A stretch of 64,000 nucleotides of DNA from Nitrobacteraceae bacterium AZCC 2146 (GTDB lineage: Bacteria > Pseudomonadota > Alphaproteobacteria > Rhizobiales > Xanthobacteraceae), in NCBI GenBank assembly GCA_036924855.1, contig JBAGRP010000001.1:4278001-4342000 (forward strand), in the 5' to 3' direction. Positions 1 through 8,161 of the stretch are shown one piece after another. How positions within the stretch are numbered: position 1 is the first letter of the stretch; each line of letters starts with the position of its first letter. The notes beneath the pieces are model-generated. The model was not told the origin of the DNA. It made no database searches and saw only the letters and a list, made by a program, of their open reading frames with translations. The position numbers and the translations under genes are program-made.

Positions 1-2
1 GC

Positions 3-644
3 ATTCCCGGCGATCCCATCAATGTCGGGCTGATCGGCGACAACAAGGACGTACTGTGTGCGATGCATGAAGCCGGCTGGTATCCCGCCGATCCCGTGAC
101 CTTGCGCTCGTCGATCGAGATCGTCGGCAGCGTGCTGCTCGACCGTCCCTACAAGGATGCGCCGGTGAGTCCGCTGTATTATCTCGGGCGCCGCGAGGAT
201 CTCGCTTTCGAGAAGCCGGTCGGCAGCAGCGCCGACCATCGCCATCACGTGCGATTCTGGAAGGTACTGGACAAGGGCGAGGAGAACCGCCCGGTCTGGC
301 TCGGCGACGCCACCTTCGATCGCAGCGTCGGCATCAGCAACTACACCGGCGCGATCACCCATCACATCGCCCCCGATATCGACGCCGAGCGCACTGTGCT
401 GTCTGGCGACCTCGAAGCCGCCGGCATGGTGGAGGCGAAATATCAAGTCACCGGCATCGGCCCGACGGTGGCCGGGCGCAATGGCGGCGGCGATCTGTAT
501 TACACCGATGGCGAGGTCTGGATCATGAGGCTGGTGGAAGGCTGCCAGAAACGCACCGGCCCGGCGATCACGATCCCGAGTCCGGCGGCGACCGAGATCA
601 AGGACCAGATTTTTGGCGCGATCGCCGGCGCGCTTGGAAAATGA
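3..644 (+). CDS. LssY C-terminal-domain protein, 5' end outside window
   Basis: The reading frame is open from base 3, so the true start lies to the left; 213 residues are visible. The chain resembles the C-terminal domain of LssY-type proteins: the opening GDPINVGLIGDNKDV, then the AGWYPADP segment, and a central PVSPLYYLGRREDLAFEKP block followed by RHHVRFWK. LssY was named from the Legionella type I secretion (lss) locus, but the biochemical role of this domain is not established. The visible part has no membrane segment; in relatives a PAP2-type or membrane part may lie upstream and cannot be seen here. The next gene starts 132 bases downstream on the same strand with its own ribosome site, so co-transcription is possible but not shown. 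Confidence 0.75.
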   Translation: MPGDPINVGLIGDNKDVLCAMHEAGWYPADPVTLRSSIEIVGSVLLDRPYKDAPVSPLYYLGRREDLAFEKPVGSSADHRHHVRFWKVLDKGEENRPVWLGDATFDRSVGISNYTGAITHHIAPDIDAERTVLSGDLEAAGMVEAKYQVTGIGPTVAGRNGGGDLYYTDGEVWIMRLVEGCQKRTGPAITIPSPAATEIKDQIFGAIAGALGK

Positions 645-776
645 AGAACCTGAGAAATGAAGAATTCGGAAAATAACATGCCAGCGCCTTGAATTTCGCA
701 CAGACACGCGGCATCCATCATATCCCACCTTCGCTCCGCCATGCCGCCATGGCTGCGTTGCCAACAAGGACACAGA

Positions 777-1955
777 ATGGTCGTTCGCGCAGGGCGTGAG
801 TTTCTCGCCATCCCCGGCCCCAGTACGATGCCCGACGAAGTACTGCGAGCGATGCATCGCCCGGCGCTGGACATCTATTCCGACACCATGGTGCAGATGA
901 CCGGCAGCCTGCTGCGCGATCTCGGCACGCTGTTCGCGACCAAGGGGCAAACCTACATCTACATCGCAAACGGCCATGGTGCGTGGGAAGCGACGCTCAG
1001 CAACGTGCTGTCGCGTAGCGACAAGATCCTGGTGCTGGAAAGCGGCCGCTTCGCCGTCGGCTGGGGCAACGCCGCCCGCGCCATGGGCGTCGATGTCGAG
1101 GGCCTGAAAGGCGACTGGCGCCGCGCGATCCGCCCGGCGGAAGTCGAGGCGCGGCTGCGCGCCGACACCAGGCACGAGATCAAGGCGATCCTCGCCGTGC
1201 AGGTCGATACCGCATCCGGCGCGATCAACGACATCGAGGCGATCGGCAAGGCGATCAAGGCCGCAGGTCATCCGGCACTGTTCATGGTCGATGCGGTAGC
1301 GTCGCTCGGCTGCATGCCGTTCGAGATGGATGGTTGGGGCATCGACGTCGCGATGTCCGGCTCGCAGAAAGGCCTGATGGCGCCTCCCGGCCTCGGCTTC
1401 GTCGCTGCCAACGATCGCGCGCGCGAAGTGCACAAGACCGCGGATCTGCGCACGCCATATTGGGACTGGACCGAACGCGAGGGCACCGAGCACTATCACA
1501 AATATTCCGGCACCGCGCCGGTGCATCTCTTGTTCGCGCAGCGCCAGGCCATCGACATGCTGTTCGACGAGAAACTCGAAAACGTGTTTCGACGTCACCG
1601 CCTGCTCGCCGAGGCGGTGCGCCGTGCCGTCACGGTGTGGTCGGAAGGACAGGTGCTGGGTTTCAACATCGCCGAACCGAATGAGCGCTCCAACACGGTC
1701 ACGACGGTGGCGATGAAAGACCCCGCCGCGTTGCTCGCCTACTGCAAGAACATGTGCGGCGTGATCCTCGGCGTCGGCATCGGCGACCTGCAGGGCAAGG
1801 CGTTCCGCATCGCCCATATGGGCCATGTCAACGCGCCGATGATTTTGGGCACGCTGGGTGTGATCGAGATGGGCCTGCAGGCGCTCGGCATTCCGCATGG
1901 CAAGGGCGGCACCGAAGCGGCGATCAATTTTCTCGGCGAGACCGTCGCGGCCTGA
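777..1955 (+). CDS. class V aminotransferase (alanine/serine-glyoxylate aminotransferase type)
   Basis: A 392-residue PLP enzyme of the aminotransferase class V group that includes serine-glyoxylate and alanine-glyoxylate aminotransferases. Visible marks are the N-terminal PGPSTMPDEVLRAM segment (about residues 13-26), VDAVASLG with the cofactor aspartate at 172, and SGSQKGLMAPPGLGF, whose Lys198 should form the Schiff base. The stretch VDTASGAIND near 144 replaces the usual HxETSTG form, so the amino donor may differ from serine. The ATG at 777 is chosen because AAGGA lies about 8 bases upstream and the homologous chain begins there; an in-frame ATG at 741 would add 12 unlikely residues. It converges with the acyl-CoA ligase downstream. 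The exact substrate pair is not determinable. Confidence 0.85.
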   Translation: MVVRAGREFLAIPGPSTMPDEVLRAMHRPALDIYSDTMVQMTGSLLRDLGTLFATKGQTYIYIANGHGAWEATLSNVLSRSDKILVLESGRFAVGWGNAARAMGVDVEGLKGDWRRAIRPAEVEARLRADTRHEIKAILAVQVDTASGAINDIEAIGKAIKAAGHPALFMVDAVASLGCMPFEMDGWGIDVAMSGSQKGLMAPPGLGFVAANDRAREVHKTADLRTPYWDWTEREGTEHYHKYSGTAPVHLLFAQRQAIDMLFDEKLENVFRRHRLLAEAVRRAVTVWSEGQVLGFNIAEPNERSNTVTTVAMKDPAALLAYCKNMCGVILGVGIGDLQGKAFRIAHMGHVNAPMILGTLGVIEMGLQALGIPHGKGGTEAAINFLGETVAA

Positions 1956-1975
1956 ATCGCGACGCGCTGACCAAA

Positions 1976-1999
1976 CCTCTCCCGCTTGCGGGGCGAGGG
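1976..1999. terminator. hairpin between convergent genes
   Basis: An imperfect inverted repeat, CCTCTCCCGC-TT-GCGGGGCGAGG, lies between two convergent genes and could end transcripts from either side. There is no T-run, so Rho-independent function is uncertain. The motif also resembles dispersed short repeats common in this bacterial group. Confidence 0.4.
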
Positions 2000-2027
2000 A
2001 GCGCACGGCCGGCGAGCATTCATCAAA

Positions 2028-3614
2028 TCACGCCAGCAGCTTGCGCAGTTCTGCTTTGGCCACCTTCTCCAGCGTCGAACGCGGCATCTCGTCGACGAAG
2101 CGGATTTCGCGCGGCACCTTGAAATCGGCCAGCGCGTTGCGGCAGGCGGTCATGACGTGGTCGTGCAGCGCCGGCGGTGCCTTCGCGGCACCGCCATGCG
2201 GGATGATGAACACCACCGGCACCTCGTCGAGCATCGGATGCTTCATGCCGACCACCGCGGCCTCGCGCACGCCGGGCACGGCGATGACGACCTGCTCGAT
2301 CTCGGACGCCGCGACATTCTCGCCGCCGACCTTCAGCATGTCCTTGGTACGGTCGCCGAACCTGATGAAGCCGTTGTCGAGCAGCGTGACGCGATCGCCA
2401 GTGATGAAATAGCCGTGCTCGTCAAAACTCTCGCGCGTTGCCTTTTCGTTGTGCAGGTACTCCTTGAACAGCGACAGGCCGGGCACGCCCTTGATCGAGA
2501 GATTGCCGGTTTCGCCCGTGGCCGTCGGCGTGCCGTCATCGTGGGTGACGCGCAGGCTGTATTCGGTGGCGGCGCGACCGATCGCCATCGGCGTGTTGGG
2601 CTGATCGACCTCGCCGATGAGGCCGTGGGTGATGGTCTCGGTCATGCCCCACCAGCCGATGATCTTGACGCCGAAGGCGCTGAACGCCGGCGGCTCGCAG
2701 AACGCGGTGCCCCAAAGCCGAAATGTGTGCTGCTTCGGAATCTTGTGCTCGAGCAGCGCCTTCATGCAGAAACCGATAGTGGAATTCCAGGTGCAGCGGT
2801 GCTCGGCCGCGACATTCCAGAATCGCCGCGCGGAAAACCGCGGCTGAATCACGCAGCTGCCGCCGACCCACAGCGTCGAGAGCATCGAATAGGCCAGCGC
2901 ATTGGTATGAAACAGCGGCAGATAGGCCATGTGGACGTCGGCGGCGTGCAGGTCCTGATGCGCCGCATTGACCTTGGCGCCCCACAGCGCATTGGCGTGA
3001 GTCCACAGCACCGCCTTCGGCCGCGACGTGGTGCCCGACGTGTACTGCACGCTGCATGAGGCCCATGGATCGGTGGCGCGGCGCGGCCGGTCGGCGCTGT
3101 CGGCGAACAGGGATTCGAAGCGATCGGCTTGCGGCACCACGTGGCCAGCGGCGGGCGCGACGCCGGCGTCGTGCGAGATCACCGCGATCCAGCGCAGCTT
3201 GCGGCAATTGCTGGAAACGAGCTCCGCATAGGCCGGCTGGGTGATCGCAGCGACCGCGCCGCAATGCTCGGCGAAATATTCGAGTTCGGCGGCGGCAGAA
3301 CGGGTGTTGGTGGTCACGGCGATGGCGCCGAGTTCGGCGCAGGCGAACCAGGTCAGCATCGCCTCGATGCAGTTATCGAGATGGATCAGCACGTAGTCGC
3401 CGGGCTTGATGCCGCGCTTGACGAGGCCCGCAGCCAGCGCGCCGACGCGGTCGTGAAATTCGCCGTAGGTCCAGGGCCGCGCCGGCGCATCGAATGGCGC
3501 CCAGATCAGGAACGGATGGTCGCGCCGGGTCTCGGCGTGCATCCGCACCAGCCACGGCACATCCATGCCGGCGAAGGGCCCGACCACGCCGGGCGTCATT
3601 GCTGAATTCGGCAT
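2028..3614 (-). CDS. AMP-forming acyl-CoA synthetase/ligase
   Basis: A 528-residue member of the ANL adenylate-forming superfamily that should convert a carboxylic acid, ATP and CoA to acyl-CoA, AMP and pyrophosphate. The phosphate-binding loop YTSGTTSRPK is at residues 191-200. The WGMTET motif, the ITGDR hinge region and the C-terminal STLEKVAK segment, with the probable adenylation lysine near 517, are all present. The start is ATG at 3614: GGGAGG stands four bases upstream. A tandem ATG at 3617 abuts the ribosome site, and reading to 3725 would only add a low-complexity leader. The substrate (fatty, aromatic or bile-type acid) cannot be read from the sequence. It is convergent with the aminotransferase gene and shows no operon partner. 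Confidence 0.85.
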   Translation of the reverse strand: MPNSAMTPGVVGPFAGMDVPWLVRMHAETRRDHPFLIWAPFDAPARPWTYGEFHDRVGALAAGLVKRGIKPGDYVLIHLDNCIEAMLTWFACAELGAIAVTTNTRSAAAELEYFAEHCGAVAAITQPAYAELVSSNCRKLRWIAVISHDAGVAPAAGHVVPQADRFESLFADSADRPRRATDPWASCSVQYTSGTTSRPKAVLWTHANALWGAKVNAAHQDLHAADVHMAYLPLFHTNALAYSMLSTLWVGGSCVIQPRFSARRFWNVAAEHRCTWNSTIGFCMKALLEHKIPKQHTFRLWGTAFCEPPAFSAFGVKIIGWWGMTETITHGLIGEVDQPNTPMAIGRAATEYSLRVTHDDGTPTATGETGNLSIKGVPGLSLFKEYLHNEKATRESFDEHGYFITGDRVTLLDNGFIRFGDRTKDMLKVGGENVAASEIEQVVIAVPGVREAAVVGMKHPMLDEVPVVFIIPHGGAAKAPPALHDHVMTACRNALADFKVPREIRFVDEMPRSTLEKVAKAELRKLLA

Positions 3615-3727
3615 CATTCCTCCCGGTGGAAATCCGCCGATGGGCACCCGCTGTTGCGCAGGAAGGCAGCTTCCGTTTGTTGTTATTCTTGTGCCACCGG
3701 ATGCCGGTGCGCGCAAACGGTGCAACC

Positions 3728-3809
3728 GTCATTGCGAGCGAAGCGAAGCAATCCAGAAGCCACAGGCGAAGACTGGATTGCTTCGTCGCAAGAGCTCTTC
3801 GCAATGACG
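3728..3809. repeat. dispersed palindromic repeat, family 1
   Basis: The ends are inverted copies: GTCATTGCGAGCGAAGCGAA / GCAATCCAG on the left and CTGGATTGCTTCG / CTTCGCAATGAC on the right, giving a long imperfect hairpin of about 82 bases. It lies between the acyl-CoA ligase and the VOC gene. Such elements are typical intergenic repeats of Bradyrhizobium-group genomes. I see only this copy in the window. Confidence 0.75.
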
Positions 3810-3818
3810 GCTGGGACC

Positions 3819-4232
3819 TCAGCCTATTTCGTAGGACGAAATTTCAATCAGGCTGCCATCGGGATCCCTGCAATAGACCGATTGCAAAACGCCGCGCGCG
3901 CCCTGCTTCGCAACCGGGCCTTCCTCGATGGCGACATTGCAGGCATCGAGATGCACGACCACTTCGGCCGGCGACGCCGCGGTGAGAAAACACAGGTCGT
4001 CGCTGCCGGCCATCTCGTGGTCGGCGGTGAACCATTCGATCTTGTCGGCGCTCACGGGCCGCAAATTGATCTTCTGGGCGCCAAAGCTCACCGAGGTCCG
4101 CGGCGTCTTGCCATGGCCGGGATCGAACACCTTGATCTCCATGCCCAGCACTTTTTGAAACCAGGCAGCAGATCGCTGCACGTCGGCGACGTTGAGAACG
4201 AGATGGTCGAGCGCGGTGACCGTGACGGACAT
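3819..4232 (-). CDS. VOC superfamily protein (glyoxalase/dioxygenase fold)
   Basis: A single-domain 137-residue protein of the vicinal oxygen chelate fold. The N-terminal LDHLVLNVADVQRSAAWFQ strand-helix, with His10 as a probable metal ligand, and the closing CRDPDGSLIEIS strand with Glu131 are characteristic. Small VOC proteins include glyoxalase I, fosfomycin/bleomycin resistance proteins and ring-cleavage dioxygenases, and the sequence does not decide between them. ATG at 4232 is preceded by AAGGAAAAGCC. The gene is divergent from the Bug receptor gene, with about 138 bases between them, and its promoter probably lies there. Confidence 0.8.
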   Translation of the reverse strand: MSVTVTALDHLVLNVADVQRSAAWFQKVLGMEIKVFDPGHGKTPRTSVSFGAQKINLRPVSADKIEWFTADHEMAGSDDLCFLTAASPAEVVVHLDACNVAIEEGPVAKQGARGVLQSVYCRDPDGSLIEISSYEIG

Positions 4233-4370
4233 GGCTTTTCCTTGATTCCGGAGGTGCTGGTGCGCGCTGGAGCCGCACTGGCCGATAGTTGAATTGTTTG
4301 ATACAACGCGGCGTTGTCAATTCAATACACGCTGACCGCGCAGCAAGCGCGGCAGCCGGGAGAAACAAAA

Positions 4371-5346
4371 ATGGCTTCACGTCGCGCCGTGATCGGTCTG
4401 ATCGCGATGGGCTTTTCGACTTTGATTTCAATTGGCAGCGCGGCCGCGCTGGACTATCCCACCCGGCCGGTGCGCTTCGTCGTCGGGCTATCCCGCCGGT
4501 GGCGCCACCGACATTCTGGCCCGCGTGATCGGCCAGCGGCTGTCCGAACGGCTCGGCCAGCAATTCGTGGTCGAGAACAAGCCGGGCGCCGGCAACAACA
4601 TCGGCACCGAGGCGGTGGTGAATGCGGAGCCGGACGGCTACACGATCCTGCTCGTCAATCCGGCCAACTACATCAACGCCACGCTCTACACGAAGCTGAA
4701 TTTCAACTTCCTGCGCGACATCGCGCCGGTGGCTGCCTTCAATCGGACAGCCAATGTGATGACCGTCAGCCAGAACGTGCCGGTGAAAACCGTGGCCGAA
4801 TTCATCGCCTATGTGAACGCCAATCCCGGCAAGGTGAACATGGCGTCGTCCGGCAACGGCACCTCGGTGCATCTGTCCGGCGAGATGTTCATGATGATGT
4901 CGGGCGTGAAGATGCAGCACATCCCCTATCGCGGCGCCGCGCCGGCGATCACCGACATGCTCGGCGGCCAGGTGCAGCTGATCTTCGACAACATGCCGTC
5001 GATCATCCAGCATATCCGCGCCGGCAGCCTGCGCGCGCTCGCGGTGACGACAACGACGCGGTCGCAGCTGTTGCCGGACGTTCCGACGGTGGCCGATACG
5101 GTCCCCGGCTACGAAGCCAGCGCCTTGTTCGGCATGGGCGCGCCGAAGAAGACGCCGCCGGAGATCATCGCCAAGCTCAACAGCGAGGTCAACGCTGTGC
5201 TGGCGGAGCCGGCCATCAAGGCCAAGCTGGCCGAACTGGGCGGCGATCCCCTGATCGGAACGCCGGAGGCCTTCGGCAAGATGATCGCCGCCGAAACAGA
5301 AAAGTGGGAGAAGGTGGTCAAATCCGCCGGTCTCAAGGTCGAGTGA
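4371..5346 (+). pseudogene. Bug/TctC-type solute-binding protein, frameshifted
   Basis: The gene encodes a tripartite tricarboxylate transporter receptor (Bug family): a signal peptide (MASRRAVIGLIAMGF onward), DYPTRPVRFVVG, then YPAGGATDILARVIGQRLS, NKPGAGNNIGTEAV, and the C-terminal WEKVVKSAGLKVE. The first about 39 codons are in one frame and the rest in another. Translation matches the family if one G is removed from the GGG at 4485-4487. So the gene carries a +1 frameshift or the base is a sequencing error; everything after is intact to the stop. The ATG at 4371 follows GGGAGAAAC. No membrane partners (TctA/TctB) are nearby, which is common for orphan Bug receptors. A strong terminator follows at 5417. 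Confidence 0.85.
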
Positions 5347-5416
5347 ACCGATGCGGCATCGCGGCGTCTCATTCCGGTGAACGCCGTGCTACAAGCGATC
5401 ACGAGACCGGGATTCG

Positions 5417-5456
5417 ACGGAGCCGGCGGAACGTTTGACTGTCGGCTCCGTTTTTC
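5417..5456 (+). terminator. Rho-independent terminator after Bug receptor gene
   Basis: The 9-bp arms ACGGAGCCG and CGGCTCCGT (5417-5425 and 5443-5451) enclose a 17-base loop and are followed by TTTTCC. It lies about 70 bases past the stop of the frameshifted receptor gene and before the DUF3551 gene. Confidence 0.7.
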
Positions 5457-5498
5457 CTGACAAACCCGATTTTCCGCAGCCGCGGAGGAGAGAAGATC

Positions 5499-5756
5499 AT
5501 GCGCAATGTGATGCTGGCCCTGCTGGCTGTTGGAACGATGTCTGCCGTGGCCTCCGGTCCGGTCGCGGCCGCTCCGGTCTATCCCTATTGCATTCAGTCC
5601 CAGCAGTTCGGCACCGACTGTTCGTATCCGACCTACAATGCCTGCCTGGCGACCGCTTCCGGCCGCGGCGTCCAATGCATCGTCAATCCGCGCCTCGCCT
5701 TCGATCCGCAGCCTTACGCCGAGCCGCGCCGCCAGAGCCGCCGCAGCTATTACTGA
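5499..5756 (+). CDS. DUF3551 small secreted protein
   Basis: 85 residues: a Sec-type signal peptide (hydrophobic core MLALLAVGTMSAVA, probable cut after AAA near residue 25), followed by a short mature part with four cysteines in YCIQSQQFGTDCSYPTYNACLATASGRGVQC and a basic tail. This is the DUF3551 pattern, abundant in Bradyrhizobium and relatives; function unknown. ATG at 5499 is preceded by GGAGGAGAG, a strong ribosome site. The cysteines suggest disulfides in the periplasm. It stands alone between a terminator and a convergent methyltransferase gene. Confidence 0.8.
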   Translation: MRNVMLALLAVGTMSAVASGPVAAAPVYPYCIQSQQFGTDCSYPTYNACLATASGRGVQCIVNPRLAFDPQPYAEPRRQSRRSYY

Positions 5757-5781
5757 GACATCGACGTCAGCAAAAAGCCCG

Positions 5782-6462
5782 CTATTTCATCGGCCGCGTC
5801 GCGATCCAGATCACGTGACGCGCGCCGCCACGGGTGCCGGTGGCGCGAATCTTGATTTCCTCGGCGGCAAAGCCGACCTTGCCGAGACGTGCGGTGAACT
5901 TGTCGTTCGGCCCCGATGACCACACCGCCAGCACGCCGCCGGGGCTCAGCGCCGCGTAGGCCGCCTGCAGGCCCTTGAGATCATACAACGCGTCGTTGGA
6001 CTTTCGCGTCAGCCCTTCCGGGCCGTTGTCGACGTCGAGCAGGATCGCGTCGTAGCTGCCGCGCCCCGCCGCGATCGCCTGCACCACATCGGCTTCGCGA
6101 ATCTCGACGCGCGGATCGGTCAGGCTGTCGCCGGATAGTTCCGCCATCGGCCCGCGAGCCCAGGCGATGATCGCCGGCACCAGCTCGACCACGGTGATCT
6201 TCGCCTGCGGGCCCAGCACCTTCAACGCGGCGCGCAGCGTGAATCCCATGCCGAGGCCGCCGATCAGCAGCCGTGGCGCGGCGAGCGCCTTGATGCGGAA
6301 GCAGGCCAGCGTCGCCAGCGCCTCTTCGGAGCCGAACAGCCGGCTGCTCATCAGCTCGTTCTGGCCGAGTTTTATCGCGAATTCGGTGCCACGCTGCATC
6401 AGGCGGAGCTGAACTCCGCCGCCAGGCACGTCTACGGTATCGATCAGCTTCCAGGGAATCAC
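5782..6462 (-). CDS. spermidine synthase-like SAM-dependent enzyme
   Basis: 226 residues with the Rossmann core of spermidine synthases and related methyltransferases: LLIGGLGMGFTLRAAL (motif I, about residues 65-80), VVELVPAIIAW (motif II acidic residue), and DAILLDVDNGPEG (post-motif). The usual polyamine-synthase tetramer domain at the N terminus is short here, so this is more likely one of the spermidine synthase-like methyltransferases of unknown substrate than SpeE itself. The start is GTG at 6462, since no in-frame ATG lies nearby. It is co-directional with the urocanase-like gene upstream (gap 48 bases), so it may receive read-through from that operon, but nothing links it to that pathway. 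Confidence 0.7.
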   Translation of the reverse strand: MIPWKLIDTVDVPGGGVQLRLMQRGTEFAIKLGQNELMSSRLFGSEEALATLACFRIKALAAPRLLIGGLGMGFTLRAALKVLGPQAKITVVELVPAIIAWARGPMAELSGDSLTDPRVEIREADVVQAIAAGRGSYDAILLDVDNGPEGLTRKSNDALYDLKGLQAAYAALSPGGVLAVWSSGPNDKFTARLGKVGFAAEEIKIRATGTRGGARHVIWIATRPMK

Positions 6463-6510
6463 GGGCGTCTTTCATCAGGCATTTTACGCGCCGCGACGAG
6501 ACCCGTGCGA

Positions 6511-8151
6511 TCAAAGCCGGAAGTGGTTGATCCCCGCCTTCGCGATCTCGTCGAACGATTCGTCGTAGCCGGCGTCTGCATAGCGCATTATGCCGGTGGT
6601 CGTATCGTTGGTCAGCGCGAGTTGCAGCCGTTCCTTGGCCGCCTGGGTGCCGTCCGCGATCAGGGTCACGCCCGCACTGGTCATGTAGCCGGAATAGCCG
6701 CCGCCACCGGAATGAATCGCCACCAGGTCGGCCTGCGAGGAACAGGCCACCATGGCGTTGAGCAGCGGCCAGTCGGAGATGGCGTCGGAGCCGTCCTTCA
6801 TGTTCTCGGTCATGATGTTGGGATGCGCCATGGCGCCGGCGTCGAGGTGGTCGCGGGTGAAGGCGATCGGGCCGGACAGCTGGTGCTCGCGCACCATCTG
6901 GTTGACGGCGAGGCCGAGCTTGGTGCGTTCGCCATGGCCCAGCCAGGCGATGCGGGCCGGCAGGCCTTCGAACGGCACGCGGGCGCGCGCCAGATTCACC
7001 CAGTTGGTGACGATCTTGTTGTCGGGAAACATCTGCAGCAGCAGATCATCGATCTTGCGGATGTCGTCGGCGTCGTTCGACAGCGCGATCCAGCGGAACG
7101 GGCCGATGGCGCGGGCGAACAGCGGCCGCAGAAACGCTTCGGTGAAGATCGGGATGTCGAAGGCCTTCTCGACGCCGCCGTTCTTCGCATGCGTCCGGAT
7201 CAGGTTGCCATTGTCGAATACGATGGCGCCCTTGCGCTGGAACTCGAGCATCGCGGTGACGTGGCGGACGATCGACGCCATCGATTCCTGCATCAGCAGC
7301 GCCGGATTGTCGGTGCGCAACTTGCGGACTTCATCCAGCGTGTAGCCGGCGGGAATATAGCCATAGACCAGATCATGGGCCGAGGTCTGGTCGGTAACGA
7401 CATCCGGCACCAGCCCCCGCCGCACGATCTCCGGAAAAATGTCGGCGGCATTGCCACAAAGGGCCACCGACAACGAGCGCTTCTCGGACTGCGCCTGTTG
7501 GATCATCGCCAGCGCTTCGTCGAGCGACGACGCCTTGGTATCGAGGAAGCCGATGGCGATACGCTTGTCGATGCGGGCTTCGTCCATCTCGATGCAGAGG
7601 ATCGCCGCCTTGGCCATGGTGCCAGCCAGCGGCTGCGCCCCGCCCATGCCGCCGAGGCCGGATGTCAGCACGAAGCGGCCGGCGAGATCCTCGCCGAAGT
7701 GCCGTGCCGCGATCCGCATGAAGATTTCGTAGGTGCCCTGGATCACGCCCTGCGAGCCGATATATTGCCAGTCGCCGGCGGTGAGGCCGCCCCAGCAGAT
7801 CAGGTTCTTATTGGCAAGTTCGTAGAACTTTTCCGCCTTGGCCCATTGGCCCACCATGTTGCAATTCGCCATGATGACCACCGGCGCCTTGGCGTGGGTG
7901 CGGATGGTGCCGATCGGCTTGCCGGATTGCACCAGCAGCGTCTCGCCGTCGTCGATGGTCTTCAGCGCATCGACGATCTTGTCATGGGACGGCCAGTCAC
8001 GCGCGGCGCGGCCGAGCGCGGCATAGACGATCAGGTTTTCGGGATCTTCGCCGACGGCGAGAACATTCTCGAGCAGCCGAAGCAGGCCCTCCTGCCGCCA
8101 GCCGCGGCAGCGGATCTGACCGCCCGATGTGACCGTGAATGTCCGCGCCAT
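6511..8151 (-). CDS. urocanase-family hydratase, probably S-methyl thiourocanate-type
   Basis: 546 residues, co-linear with urocanate hydratase (HutU): WIYIGSQG-like WQYIGSQGVIQGTYE (129-142), NAD-binding LTSGLGGMGGAQPLA (162-176), VTDQTSAHD, GPFRWIALS and GSDAISDWPLLNA are conserved. Against HutU as I remember it, several signature positions differ. The Cys of LPARICW is Ala402 and the Cys of RPLFCRG is Ala346. The Arg of SPNRETE is replaced by Ile446-Met447. The HHGGGVGMGFSQHSG loop reads HSGGGGYSGYMTSAG (480-494). Urocanase paralogues are known to hydrate thiourocanate and S-methyl thiourocanate. With a DUF917 gene 10 bases upstream and no hutH/hutI/hutG, I infer a non-urocanate substrate. 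Last gene of the operon. A true but divergent urocanase is the alternative. Confidence 0.8.
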   Translation of the reverse strand: MARTFTVTSGGQIRCRGWRQEGLLRLLENVLAVGEDPENLIVYAALGRAARDWPSHDKIVDALKTIDDGETLLVQSGKPIGTIRTHAKAPVVIMANCNMVGQWAKAEKFYELANKNLICWGGLTAGDWQYIGSQGVIQGTYEIFMRIAARHFGEDLAGRFVLTSGLGGMGGAQPLAGTMAKAAILCIEMDEARIDKRIAIGFLDTKASSLDEALAMIQQAQSEKRSLSVALCGNAADIFPEIVRRGLVPDVVTDQTSAHDLVYGYIPAGYTLDEVRKLRTDNPALLMQESMASIVRHVTAMLEFQRKGAIVFDNGNLIRTHAKNGGVEKAFDIPIFTEAFLRPLFARAIGPFRWIALSNDADDIRKIDDLLLQMFPDNKIVTNWVNLARARVPFEGLPARIAWLGHGERTKLGLAVNQMVREHQLSGPIAFTRDHLDAGAMAHPNIMTENMKDGSDAISDWPLLNAMVACSSQADLVAIHSGGGGYSGYMTSAGVTLIADGTQAAKERLQLALTNDTTTGIMRYADAGYDESFDEIAKAGINHFRL

Positions 8152-8161
8152 GTGGATGCCC

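Noticed and set aside
3728..3809. Possible insertion sequence or transposon end
   Set aside because: Too short, no transposase and no target duplication; it fits a dispersed palindromic repeat.
6511..8151. Naming the gene hutU as part of histidine degradation
   Set aside because: No hutH, hutI, hutG or hutC nearby, and several urocanase signature residues are changed.
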